Source: Paractinoplanes pyxinae
Lineage (GTDB): Bacteria > Actinomycetota > Actinomycetes > Mycobacteriales > Micromonosporaceae
NCBI RefSeq assembly: GCF_026626335.1
Contig: NZ_JAPNTZ010000005.1
Location: 186,001 to 250,000 of the forward strand
DNA: 64,000 bases
Direction: 5' to 3'
Shown here: one piece after another, positions 23,679-31,407 of the stretch
Position numbering within the stretch: the stretch's first letter is position 1
Layout of the letters: every line of letters starts with the position of its first letter
Position numbers and translations under genes: made by a program
The notes under the pieces: model-generated
Database searches by the model: none
What the model saw: the letters and a program-made list of their open reading frames with translations, nothing else
Told to the model about the DNA's origin: nothing

Positions 23679-25922
23679 ATGGACGCCAGCAAGCCCGTCA
23701 AGAAGATCAAGGACGCCGTCGAAAAGGCGGTCACGCCCGGCGACCGCATCCCGGGCTCGCCGGGCAGCGGCACGCCGTCGTTGGCCGAGCCGACCACCCC
23801 GATCGAGCCGCTGCCGCCCAAGAGCGAGCAGGACGCGCCCGAGACGGTGACGCCGACCGGCGCCGAGACCGGAGCGCCCAAGGTCAGCAAGAGCCAGCAG
23901 GGCGCCTATCTCACCACCTCGCAGGGCGCGCGCCTGCGCGACACCGACCACTCGCTCAAGGCCGGGACGCGCGGGCCGACCCTGCTGCAGGACCACCACT
24001 TCCGCGAGAAGATCTCGCACTTCGACCACGAGCGGATCCCCGAGCGGGTCGTTCACGCCCGGGGCGCCGGCGCCCACGGGACATTCACCGCGTACGGAAC
24101 CGCTTCTGAGATCACGAAGGCCGGGTTCCTCGCCAAGGGCAAAGAGACCCAGGTCTTCGTACGATTCTCGACCGTCCTCGGCTCTCGGGGCTCGGCCGAC
24201 ACGGTGCGCGACACCCGCGGTTTCGCCACCAAGTTCTACACCGACGAGGGCACGTTCGACCTGATCGGCAACAACATCCCGGTGTTCTTCATCCAGGACG
24301 CGATCAAGTTTCCGGACATCATCCACGCCGGCAAGTGGCACCCCGACCGCGAGATCCCTCAGGCGCAGAGCGCGCACGACACGTTCTGGGACTTCGTCTC
24401 GCTGCACACCGAGGCCCAGCACCACACCATCTGGAACATGTCCGACCGCGGCATCCCACGCTCGTACCGGCACATGGAGGGTTTCGGGGTTCACACCTTC
24501 CGGCTGATCAACGAGGCCGGCGAGACCGTCCTGGCCAAGTTCCACTGGAAGCCCAAGCTGGGCGTGCACTCCCTGGACTGGGAGGAGGCGCAGCTCGCGG
24601 GTGGTGTCGACCCCGACTTCCACCGCCGGGACCTGTACGACTCGATCGAGGCCGGCGCCTTCCCCGAATGGGAGCTGGGCCTGCAGGTCTTCCCCGACAC
24701 CGAGGACGAGACGTTCGCGGGCATCGACCTGCTCGACCCGACCAAGATCGTGCCGGAGGAGCTGGCTCCGGTACAGCCGGTCGGCAAGCTCGTGCTCAAT
24801 GGCGTACCGACGAACTTCCACGCCGAGGTCGAGCAGGTGGCGTTCGTGCTCGGGCACCTGCCGCCCGGCATCGACGTCACGAATGACCCGCTGCTGCAGG
24901 GGCGGCTCTTCTCGTACCTGGACACGCAGTTGACCCGGCTCGGCGGCCCCAACCACTCGCAGATCCCGATCAACCGCCCGCACGCGCCGGTCAACGACAT
25001 GCTCCGTGACGGCTTCCACCAGCACGCGGTGCACGGCGGCGTCGCCCCGTACCGGCCGAATTCGCTCGACGGCGGTAACCCGTCCACCACCGACACCGGC
25101 TTCCTGGACATCCCGGTGCGGGTGGCCGAGTCGACGAAGGTGCGCGAGAACCCGGTTTCGTTCGACGACCACTTCAGCCAGGTACGCCTGTTCTGGCGCA
25201 GCATGAGCCCGGTCGAGAAGGAGCACATCATCCGGGCGTACACCTTCGAGCTGGCCAAGTGCTACGAGCAGGCCATCAAGGAACGTCAGGTGCAGTGCCT
25301 GGCCAACATCGACCCGGTGCTGTGCGAGCAGGTGGCCACCGGCCTCGGCCTGCCCGTGCCGAAGCCGACGGTGCCGTTCGACGACGCCGAGGTCGAGGCC
25401 AGCCCGGTGCTGTCGCAGGTCGGCGGCGAGTGGCCGGCCGACGGTCGCCTGATCGGCATCGTCGTCGACCCGGCCGCCGGTCTGGACGGAGTCGAGGAGG
25501 TACGCACGGCGATCTTCGCGGCCGGCATGGTGCCGCTGGTGATCGCTCCGCACGGTGGCGTGGTCGACGGCGTGACGGTGCAGCGTACGTTCGCCACCGC
25601 CCGCTCGATCGAGTTCGACGCGATCCTGCTGGCCGGCGCGCCCGCTCCGGCCCCCGACGCCCTGCCCGCCCGTGACGCCAAGGCCGGCACGCCCTCCTCC
25701 CCCGCCGTCGACCCCCGGGTCACGCTGCTGGTCGAGGAGGCGTGGCGGCACGCCAAGGCCATCGGCGCCTGGGGTGCTGGTGTCACGGTTCTCGAGCAGA
25801 CCGGCATTGCGGGTACGCCTGGAGTGGTGGCCGCCGACGCCGGTGCGACCGCTCTGACCGAGCTCCAGGCCCTGCTGGCCAAGCACCGCGTCTGGCAGCG
25901 CTTCCCGGCCACTGTGGCTTGA
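23679..25922 (+). CDS. katE: large-subunit monofunctional catalase (HPII type)
   Basis: 747 residues from ATG 23679, with AGGAGGAG upstream. The N-terminal 70 residues are a variable arm. The catalase core follows with the distal His in RVVHARGAGAHG (near residue 126), the Asn in DLIGNNIPVFF and the proximal heme-ligand Tyr in RLFSYLDTQLTRLGGPNHSQ. After about residue 590 a flavodoxin-like/DJ-1-type domain starts (GRLIGIVVDPAAGLDGVEEV), as in E. coli HPII. It decomposes hydrogen peroxide in the cytoplasm, typically in stationary phase or spores. The 255-nt gap to the divergent stress gene holds its promoter. A strong hairpin follows. Confidence 0.95.
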   Translation: MDASKPVKKIKDAVEKAVTPGDRIPGSPGSGTPSLAEPTTPIEPLPPKSEQDAPETVTPTGAETGAPKVSKSQQGAYLTTSQGARLRDTDHSLKAGTRGPTLLQDHHFREKISHFDHERIPERVVHARGAGAHGTFTAYGTASEITKAGFLAKGKETQVFVRFSTVLGSRGSADTVRDTRGFATKFYTDEGTFDLIGNNIPVFFIQDAIKFPDIIHAGKWHPDREIPQAQSAHDTFWDFVSLHTEAQHHTIWNMSDRGIPRSYRHMEGFGVHTFRLINEAGETVLAKFHWKPKLGVHSLDWEEAQLAGGVDPDFHRRDLYDSIEAGAFPEWELGLQVFPDTEDETFAGIDLLDPTKIVPEELAPVQPVGKLVLNGVPTNFHAEVEQVAFVLGHLPPGIDVTNDPLLQGRLFSYLDTQLTRLGGPNHSQIPINRPHAPVNDMLRDGFHQHAVHGGVAPYRPNSLDGGNPSTTDTGFLDIPVRVAESTKVRENPVSFDDHFSQVRLFWRSMSPVEKEHIIRAYTFELAKCYEQAIKERQVQCLANIDPVLCEQVATGLGLPVPKPTVPFDDAEVEASPVLSQVGGEWPADGRLIGIVVDPAAGLDGVEEVRTAIFAAGMVPLVIAPHGGVVDGVTVQRTFATARSIEFDAILLAGAPAPAPDALPARDAKAGTPSSPAVDPRVTLLVEEAWRHAKAIGAWGAGVTVLEQTGIAGTPGVVAADAGATALTELQALLAKHRVWQRFPATVA

Positions 25923-25937
25923 GTTTCCCTCGTACGT

Positions 25938-25967
25938 CGCCCCCGTCTCACTTCTGAGGCGGGGGCG
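25938..25967. terminator. bidirectional terminator after katE
   Basis: CGCCCCCGTCTCA (25938-25950) pairs with TGAGGCGGGGGCG (25955-25967) around CTTC, with one G-U-type pair. It separates the convergent katE and GNAT genes. Confidence 0.8.
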
Positions 25968-25973
25968 CCGTCA

Positions 25974-26615
25974 TCAGAGGCCCAGCACCGGGCGGCACTC
26001 CTCGACGCCGGAGAGCTCGATGTCGGCGCGGCGGCGGGGCGCCCAGTCGTCCCGTGTCAGCCGCCAGCCCAGCAACTGAGCCGGTTCACCGCGGCGGGTG
26101 GCCCACGCCGTGCCGTTGCGGCTGTAGCCGAGCGCCGCGGAGACCCCGTTCGACGCCTTGTTGTCGGCGAACGCCTCGCTGCCCGCCTCACGGGCCCCGA
26201 ACCCGTCGAAGGCCAACTGCAGGATCGCGGCCCGCGCCTCCTTGCCGAGCCCCCGCCCACGGGCACCGGGCGCCAGCCACGAGAAGGTCGTCACCGTACC
26301 GAGTGCCGCGAAGTCCCGCCCGATCAGATCCTGCATGCCGAGCGGCTCGCCGTCCTCGCACACCACGAAGTAGAGCCGCCAGAACTCGGCGCTCACCCTC
26401 GACCGGCCGGCCCAGACCCGCCGCATCCAGCCCCATTCACGCTGAGGGCTCTCGTCGTACAGCGTCATCGGATCGTCGAACGGCAACGGCTGACCGTCCA
26501 CGACTAGGCCGGCCCGCACCACCGGCACGAGCCGTTCCAGAAGCTCGTCGGTGGCCGCCTCGAGCGTCACCCGGGGCGTGCGAACCCGCAGGTTCAACGG
26601 CGGATAGTTCGACAC
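25974..26615 (-). CDS. GNAT-family N-acetyltransferase (RimJ/RimL-like)
   Basis: 213 residues from GTG 26615, where the family-like sequence starts (SNYPPLNLRVRTPRVTLEAA). Upstream in-frame codons are not family-like. The acetyl-CoA loop is WLAPGARGRGLGKEARAAIL, followed by the C-terminal EAFADNKASNGVSAALGYSR motif, where the Asn-x-xS segment is typical of RimJ/RimL-like transferases. The substrate (protein N-terminus or small molecule) is unknown. It may be transcribed with the small membrane protein gene 47 nt upstream. Confidence 0.85.
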   Translation of the reverse strand: MSNYPPLNLRVRTPRVTLEAATDELLERLVPVVRAGLVVDGQPLPFDDPMTLYDESPQREWGWMRRVWAGRSRVSAEFWRLYFVVCEDGEPLGMQDLIGRDFAALGTVTTFSWLAPGARGRGLGKEARAAILQLAFDGFGAREAGSEAFADNKASNGVSAALGYSRNGTAWATRRGEPAQLLGWRLTRDDWAPRRRADIELSGVEECRPVLGL

Positions 26616-26662
26616 CGGCGCACCGTACCGCCGCCCGCCGCCCCCACTCCACGCGTTTTCCG

Positions 26663-26935
26663 CTAGTCGCCCCGCCCCCGCACATGGGGCACCGGCTTCC
26701 CCGTGAGGTCGTCGATCACCAACGAGAAGCAAGCTCTCCGCCCTATGTCGTGGCACACCTCGCCGGCGCTCTGCAACGCACCGGCGAAGACCACACACCC
26801 GAGCGCCATCACCCCGAACAGCGCCAGCAGCCACCACGAGGTGGTGGTGCTCGTGCGGGTTCCGGCCCAGCTCCGCTCCCCCTGCCGCCCGACATCACGC
26901 AAATACGTCTCGTTCTGACCCTGCGGGCTGATCAT
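26663..26935 (-). CDS. small single-pass membrane protein
   Basis: 90 residues from ATG 26935; GGAGGGAAG lies about 5 nt upstream, and a GTG two codons earlier is less well placed. A polar N-terminus (MISPQGQNETYLRDVGRQGE) is followed by one helix (WWLLALFGVMALGCVVFAGA) and a short tail with two cysteines (GEVCHDIGRRACFSLVIDD). No family is recognised. Confidence 0.55.
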   Translation of the reverse strand: MISPQGQNETYLRDVGRQGERSWAGTRTSTTTSWWLLALFGVMALGCVVFAGALQSAGEVCHDIGRRACFSLVIDDLTGKPVPHVRGRGD

Positions 26936-27010
26936 CGCCACTTCCCTCCGTCACCTGACCAACGGCCCAGCCCCGTTCGGGATGTCGTACCGCCCTGCCA
27001 AGATGCAGCC

Positions 27011-27355
27011 GTGACCGACGACCTGAGGCACGAGTTCGAGTCCGCCGAGGGCAGCTTCATGCTGCGGCTGCGCACCGAGCTGCGGTGGGACAAGGAAGCC
27101 TTCACGCGTCTCGAACGAGCGATGCGCTCAGCCTGCGCCGACCACGAGGGCCGAGACGACCTGCCGCGCTGGGTGGCCGAGGGCTTCTGGGAGGCGGCCA
27201 CCTTCATCCCCGAGTGGACGGCGCACCCCAACTTCCCGAGACCGGAACCGCAGCAGTACTACGACAACTGCCTGGAACGCATCCGAGACCTGGCGGACTG
27301 GTTCTTCCGCAGCTGGCACGCCTACCAGGAACCCCACGTCTGGCGTGAGCTGTGA
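27011..27355 (+). CDS. conserved hypothetical protein
   Basis: 114 residues from GTG 27011. It is acidic and aromatic-rich without signal or helix: LRHEFESAEGSFMLRLRTEL, RWVAEGFWEAATFIPEWTAH, and a C-terminus DLADWFFRSWHAYQEPHVW. Codon use and third-position GC match neighbours. It looks like an actinobacterial immunity-type or uncharacterised protein family, but I cannot name it. It is divergent from the small membrane protein, sharing a 75-nt intergenic region. Confidence 0.7.
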   Translation: MTDDLRHEFESAEGSFMLRLRTELRWDKEAFTRLERAMRSACADHEGRDDLPRWVAEGFWEAATFIPEWTAHPNFPRPEPQQYYDNCLERIRDLADWFFRSWHAYQEPHVWREL

Positions 27356-27427
27356 ACGCGGGCTCGCATATTCGCGTCAGAGGCCCCGGGTACGGATGGC
27401 GATCAACGTCGGCGGAGGGGCAGGTCG

Positions 27428-27661
27428 ATGACTCAGGAGACGAAGAGCCCGGGGCCGTACAGCAAGGGCAAGATGCGGCTGCTGGGCGGCATGACGGCCG
27501 CGGTCCGGCGCCAGCGACAGCGGAGGGCGGGCCAAGCCTTGTTCAGCGGGCCGCACTCTCTCGCACCTCCTCCAGGTGACTCACCAGTTGAGCGGGGTCA
27601 GGCATGGCCGCCATCTCGGCTTCCACCTCGGCCGCGTTCGTGGCCAGGGAGGGGTCGGTGA
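27428..27661 (+). CDS. possible small basic protein
   Basis: 77 residues from ATG 27428, with GGAGGGGCAGG upstream. The first half (YSKGKMRLLGGMTAAVRRQR) is plausible as a small basic protein. The second half is antisense to the glycosyltransferase gene for about 120 nt and looks like shadow sequence. If real, the 3' end may be an extension into the convergent gene. Weakly supported. Confidence 0.25.
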   Translation: MTQETKSPGPYSKGKMRLLGGMTAAVRRQRQRRAGQALFSGPHSLAPPPGDSPVERGQAWPPSRLPPRPRSWPGRGR

Positions 27662-28634
27662 TGAGGCGGGTGACCAGGTCGGTGGTGATGTCGAGGTCGT
27701 CGGCGGCCAGGGCGGCGCCGCGGCGGGCGACCGCGGCTGCGTTGTGGCGGTGGGCGGAGTTGCCGTTGACGGCCAGTTGCGGCACGCCGGCGTGCAGGGC
27801 GGCCAGGACGCCGGACGCCTCGGCCTGGTGGATCACGGCGGCGCAGTGGCGGAGCACCGCCGCCAGTGGAACCGGGCCGGCGCTGCCTGCCCGCGGCGGC
27901 TGCGGCAGGTGCGTCTCGGGCTCGATCAGCACGAGGTCGGCGTCGATGGCCTCGACGGCGGCGATCGCGCGGCTCATCAGCGGGCGGCTGCCCGGCCGGC
28001 CCAGGTCGACCGCGATGCGGGGGCGACTCGGCGGCCGGGTCAGCCAGTCGGGTAGGTCGGCCTGTTCGCCGTACGGGAGAAACCGCATCGGCAAACCGGG
28101 CCGGGAACCCACGACGCTGGGCGGGGCGATGCTGATCGTCGCCGCGGCCGGCGGTAATCCGCGGCTCCGGCGGAAGCGCGCGGCGGTGACTGCGGCCAGG
28201 TCCGGACCGCCGATGAGCGTGTTGTCGAGCAGCACGGCAGGCACACCGGCCGTCGCGGCGGCCAGGGCGCCGGCGACGGCCAGCGGATCGTGCACGACCA
28301 GGTCCGGACGCCAGCGCTCGGCGAGGGCGACCAGGCCGTCGGCGAGCTGGTCGTTCACCGAGCCGAAGGTGAGCGCGGCCGCCCGGGTTCCGGCGGTGCC
28401 CTTCCGCTCGGCCCGGGTGAGCAGCGGGTGCCGGAGGGCCATCCGCAGCCCGGTCGACAGATAGCTGAACTGCGGCGCTACGTCCTCGACCGGCAACCCG
28501 TCGAGGTCCGCGACCGCCGCCTCACCGGCCGTCGCCACCAGCACCTCATGGCCGGCGTCCTGCAGGGCCCGGCCCAACGGGAGCATCGACTGAACAGTTC
28601 GCAGCAATGGCGTAGACACCAGCAGGATCCGCAT
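27543..28634 (-). CDS. GT1-family (MGT-like) glycosyltransferase
   Basis: 363 residues from ATG 28634. It is a GT-B fold: N-terminal half MRILLVSTPLLRTVQSMLPL and RPDLVVHDPLAVAGALAA, with the C-terminal donor site near CAAVIHQAEASGVLAALHAG, the equivalent of the HHGGxGT motif in antibiotic and macrolide glycosyltransferases. Here it reads IHQAEASG, a divergent form. At 363 residues it is slightly shorter than usual (about 380-420). It glycosylates a small molecule, probably with an NDP-sugar. It is 1 nt from the YCII gene, in one run with the caspase and EACC1 genes. Confidence 0.8.
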   Translation of the reverse strand: MRILLVSTPLLRTVQSMLPLGRALQDAGHEVLVATAGEAAVADLDGLPVEDVAPQFSYLSTGLRMALRHPLLTRAERKGTAGTRAAALTFGSVNDQLADGLVALAERWRPDLVVHDPLAVAGALAAATAGVPAVLLDNTLIGGPDLAAVTAARFRRSRGLPPAAATISIAPPSVVGSRPGLPMRFLPYGEQADLPDWLTRPPSRPRIAVDLGRPGSRPLMSRAIAAVEAIDADLVLIEPETHLPQPPRAGSAGPVPLAAVLRHCAAVIHQAEASGVLAALHAGVPQLAVNGNSAHRHNAAAVARRGAALAADDLDITTDLVTRLITDPSLATNAAEVEAEMAAMPDPAQLVSHLEEVRESAAR

Positions 28635-28635
28635 G

Positions 28636-29196
28636 TCAGCGCCGCCCGCCGAACGTCCATGGGTGGACCTCGACCTTCTCGTAGTCGCCGGTGGCGGCGA
28701 AGACGGCCCGGATCGCCTGCGGGTCGGGGAACTCGCCGATGACGGCGGCGCCCTCCCAGTCCTCGGTGTTCTCGGAGAGCAGGCGGCCGTACGCGATCAG
28801 CTGCTCGCGGTCGAGTTCCGGCTCGGCGCCGGGCCAGTCCCGGAGCGGCTTGGCGTGGGCGAGAATCAGATAGCGGCCGCCGCCCTCGTCGCGCGGGCCC
28901 GGGAAGTCCCACATCGTCCGGCCGAGCAGGTCGACGTACCGCCGGACGAGGACGTGCCGGTATACCCCGGCGACGTAGTTCGGCTCCTCGAACGCGAAGA
29001 CCCGCGCGGTCTCGGCGTCCGGCAGGTCAGCGATGTGGACACTGCCCGTGGCGTCCTCGAGGTCGTCCGTCAGCGTCGGCCCCCGCGCGATCATCTGCTC
29101 GGCAAACCTGTCCATGAAAGCCCAGTGCTCCTCGACGAGCCGCGCCCGCAACTCGCCCGCGCCGTCCCGGTCGCGGCCGTAGAAGAAGTAGTCCAC
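28636..29196 (-). CDS. YCII-related domain protein
   Basis: 186 residues from GTG 29196, placed after the caspase stop at 29234. Two YCII-like ferredoxin folds are seen: DYFFYGRDRDGAGELRARLV and EEHWAFMDRFAEQMIARGPT in the first, and YLILAHAKPLRDWPGAEPEL ... LSENTEDWEGAAVIGEFPD in the second. YCII domains bind or process small molecules, and function here is open. It sits between a caspase gene (37 nt) and a glycosyltransferase gene (1 nt), so co-transcription is likely. Confidence 0.75.
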   Translation of the reverse strand: MDYFFYGRDRDGAGELRARLVEEHWAFMDRFAEQMIARGPTLTDDLEDATGSVHIADLPDAETARVFAFEEPNYVAGVYRHVLVRRYVDLLGRTMWDFPGPRDEGGGRYLILAHAKPLRDWPGAEPELDREQLIAYGRLLSENTEDWEGAAVIGEFPDPQAIRAVFAATGDYEKVEVHPWTFGGRR

Positions 29197-29233
29197 GCGA
29201 AGAGGATCGCAGGGCCTGGAAACGCGCCGGCCG

Positions 29234-30712
29234 TCACGGTCCTTCGCAGGCGTTGCCGACAGTGCCGGGCTGCCGGACCACCTCGCGGGTGGCCAGCGTG
29301 GTGCCCTGATCGGCCAGTGCATCCCACTCGGCGTCGCTGCCTCCGTACGCGGCATTGACCGCGGCCAGGTCGACGGACATCAGCTCGACCTTGTAGTGCT
29401 GGCCGTTGTCACCGGGGAAGTACTGGTGGCCGCGCCAGGAGCCGAGGTTCTGCGGTTCCCGCCAGCCGAACACCTGCTGGACGTAGCGGTGCGCGTCCCC
29501 GTTGCTGAGGTTGCGGTTGGCCAGGACGAGCGTCTTGCCCTCGGCCAGCTTCGCCGTGCCGGTGAAGTAGGAGCAGTTCTGGACGCCGGTGCCACCGCCG
29601 GGCGACGAGATCCGGCCGCTGGAGACGACGACCGGCGCCTTCGAGGCCGGTGGCGGCGCGGCCGTCGCCGTGGAAGTGGCAGTGGTGGGCCTGGGAGTGG
29701 TGAGTTCGGGAGTGGGTTGCCGCGGAGGTGAACCGGTCGAGGTGGCAGGGGTGGGCGACGGCGGGGACGGCGACGCCCCGGAGGCGCTGGGCGGTACCGG
29801 CGTGCTGGTCTGCGGAGCGGCCGGCGGCAGGGCCCTGTCGTTTTGATCCGAAGTCTTGCCCGGCAGATGGGGAACTGCCCAGGCGACGCCCGAAACGAGC
29901 GCGACGGCCAGGGCCGCGCCGAGGACCGTCGCCTGCCGGCGCGTCGTCCGTCCCGGCGCCGTGGGTACGGGCCGTGGCCCGCCGCCCGTCTCGGCGATCA
30001 CCAGGGTGCCTTCCCCGGCGCCGAGGCGGCGTGGGCGCTGCGGCGACGGCCCAGCACTCATTCGCGCGTGGACGTACTCGTACAGTTCGTCGACGGTGAT
30101 CCGCCCGTCGCTGTTGAGATCCGCGGCCCCGGTGGAGATTCCGTCGATGACCGCCGCGGTGAAATACGACGGCCGGTCGTCGCCGCGGTTCTCGAAGCTG
30201 ACCTCGGTGGCGCCGGACGCGGTCAGCACCGCCACGCCGCTGCCCCGCGGCAGGTCCTGCACCAGCGCCTCCACGCCCGGCCCGGTCGACCGCACGCTCA
30301 TTCCCTTGATGAAAGCGCCGCTGAAGCAGCAGTCGACCAACACGACGGTCGACTTCGACCGGCTGGACTGCATGCACTCGCGCACCCATTCCGCCGAGAC
30401 CGCGGTCGATCCGAGATAGTCGCATTCGGTGTCGGTGAACGCGAAGTAGAGCCGCCCCTGTTTGTCCTGCACACCGTGGCAGGACAGGTAGAGCAGGTTG
30501 AGATCGTCGGTCACCGAGGCCGCCTGGAAGAAGCCCTCGATCTCGCGCTGCGCCGTCCGGCTGGAACAGTCGATCTCGGCCCGCACGGAATAGTGCTGGT
30601 CGCTCAGCACCTCACGGAGATCGCGGACGTCGCGACGCGGCGAACGCAGATCCGCCAGGGATTCGTCCTTGAACGTGCAGCAGCCGAGCGCCAGCGCCCG
30701 CCGGGTCGTCAC
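29234..30712 (-). CDS. membrane caspase-like protease with EF-hand loop and extracytoplasmic domain
   Basis: 492 residues from GTG 30712, which overlaps the EACC1 stop as GTGA. Residues 1-190 are a caspase (C14) fold: catalytic His in LLYLSCHGVQ (near residue 78) and catalytic Cys in VVLVDCCFSGAF (near 127). Residues ~198-209, DLNSDGRITVDE, match a canonical 12-residue EF-hand loop, suggesting Ca2+ control as in metacaspases. A helix at ~260-280 (RRQATVLGAALAVALVSG) puts the protease inside, by the positive-inside rule. A Pro/Ser/Thr linker and a C-terminal domain with an NCSYFTG start and a final NACEGP are outside. Together with the EACC1 partner it resembles described conflict-system effectors. 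Confidence 0.85.
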   Translation of the reverse strand: MTTRRALALGCCTFKDESLADLRSPRRDVRDLREVLSDQHYSVRAEIDCSSRTAQREIEGFFQAASVTDDLNLLYLSCHGVQDKQGRLYFAFTDTECDYLGSTAVSAEWVRECMQSSRSKSTVVLVDCCFSGAFIKGMSVRSTGPGVEALVQDLPRGSGVAVLTASGATEVSFENRGDDRPSYFTAAVIDGISTGAADLNSDGRITVDELYEYVHARMSAGPSPQRPRRLGAGEGTLVIAETGGGPRPVPTAPGRTTRRQATVLGAALAVALVSGVAWAVPHLPGKTSDQNDRALPPAAPQTSTPVPPSASGASPSPPSPTPATSTGSPPRQPTPELTTPRPTTATSTATAAPPPASKAPVVVSSGRISSPGGGTGVQNCSYFTGTAKLAEGKTLVLANRNLSNGDAHRYVQQVFGWREPQNLGSWRGHQYFPGDNGQHYKVELMSVDLAAVNAAYGGSDAEWDALADQGTTLATREVVRQPGTVGNACEGP

Positions 30713-31074
30713 TCGCCCAGGCGGCGCGTGAACGCCGCCACCAATGCGTCCCGCTGCGCCCGGGTGACCCGGCCCTTGAACCGCTGACCGTCCACCTCGA
30801 TCTCGACGTCCGACGGCTGGCGGCTCAGCCACGACGCCAGCACGCTCACCAGCCCTTCGAGCACAATCGGCGCGAGCGTCACGACGAGCGCCCCGACGGC
30901 GACGACCTCGCCGGACTTGCCGCCCACGGGCACCGGACCGGCGGAAGCCGGCCGCACGTCGTCGACATCCGACTCGTCGAGAACGACCTTCTGCAGGTCC
31001 TTCGTCAGCTCGGTCAACCCTTCGTCATCGGTGGCCGGGCAGTGCACCAGAACCGATGTCGTGATCATTTTCAT
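30709..31074 (-). CDS. EACC1-like effector-associated component
   Basis: 121 residues from ATG 31074 (a TTG at 31107 or ATG at 31068 are alternatives; no start has a clear ribosome site). The N-terminal half is polar (ELTKDLQKVVLDESDVDDVR). One hydrophobic helix follows, GEVVAVGALVVTLAPIVLEG continuing to LVSVLASWL. A C-terminal beta unit reads VEIEVDGQRFKGRVTRAQRD. This matches the small one-helix proteins named effector-associated constant component 1 that accompany caspase, trypsin and other effectors in actinobacterial conflict systems. The 4-nt overlap with the caspase gene supports a functional pair. Confidence 0.75.
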   Translation of the reverse strand: MKMITTSVLVHCPATDDEGLTELTKDLQKVVLDESDVDDVRPASAGPVPVGGKSGEVVAVGALVVTLAPIVLEGLVSVLASWLSRQPSDVEIEVDGQRFKGRVTRAQRDALVAAFTRRLGE

Positions 31075-31407
31075 GCAGGGGCCAATTCGGTCAGAAGTAC
31101 CCGTCAACGACGACAGCGACGCTAGACGGACAGGACGCGGGCAACCTCATCCGTCCGGCCGGACTTCACCGGATATCACCCGTCCGATCGCCTGTGGACC
31201 GTACCCGCCCGTCGTTCGATCGGCTGGTTCCGGAATACAACAGTTCCATCTACATAGATCATTAGCCGATGGCCGGTCGCACGCCTTGGCACACGGCAGT
31301 CATGGCGATCTCGCGCGGGGGAACTTACCGTCGTCAATAGATGCCGATCGGCATTCATTGGCACCACGGCGGTGTCCTTTTCCCACCTCATGAAGGCTGG
31401 GTTTCGC
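31075..31407. promoter_or_regulatory. divergent intergenic region between EACC1 and the GH5-like gene
   Basis: 333 nt without a convincing gene. It is locally AT-richer around 31231-31270 (GAATACAACAGTTCC, CTACATAGATCATTAG), the likely promoter zone for one or both divergent genes. TACATAGAT could hold a -10. A short frame across it (31176-31463, minus) has no family-like content. No clear operator palindrome was found. Confidence 0.4.
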
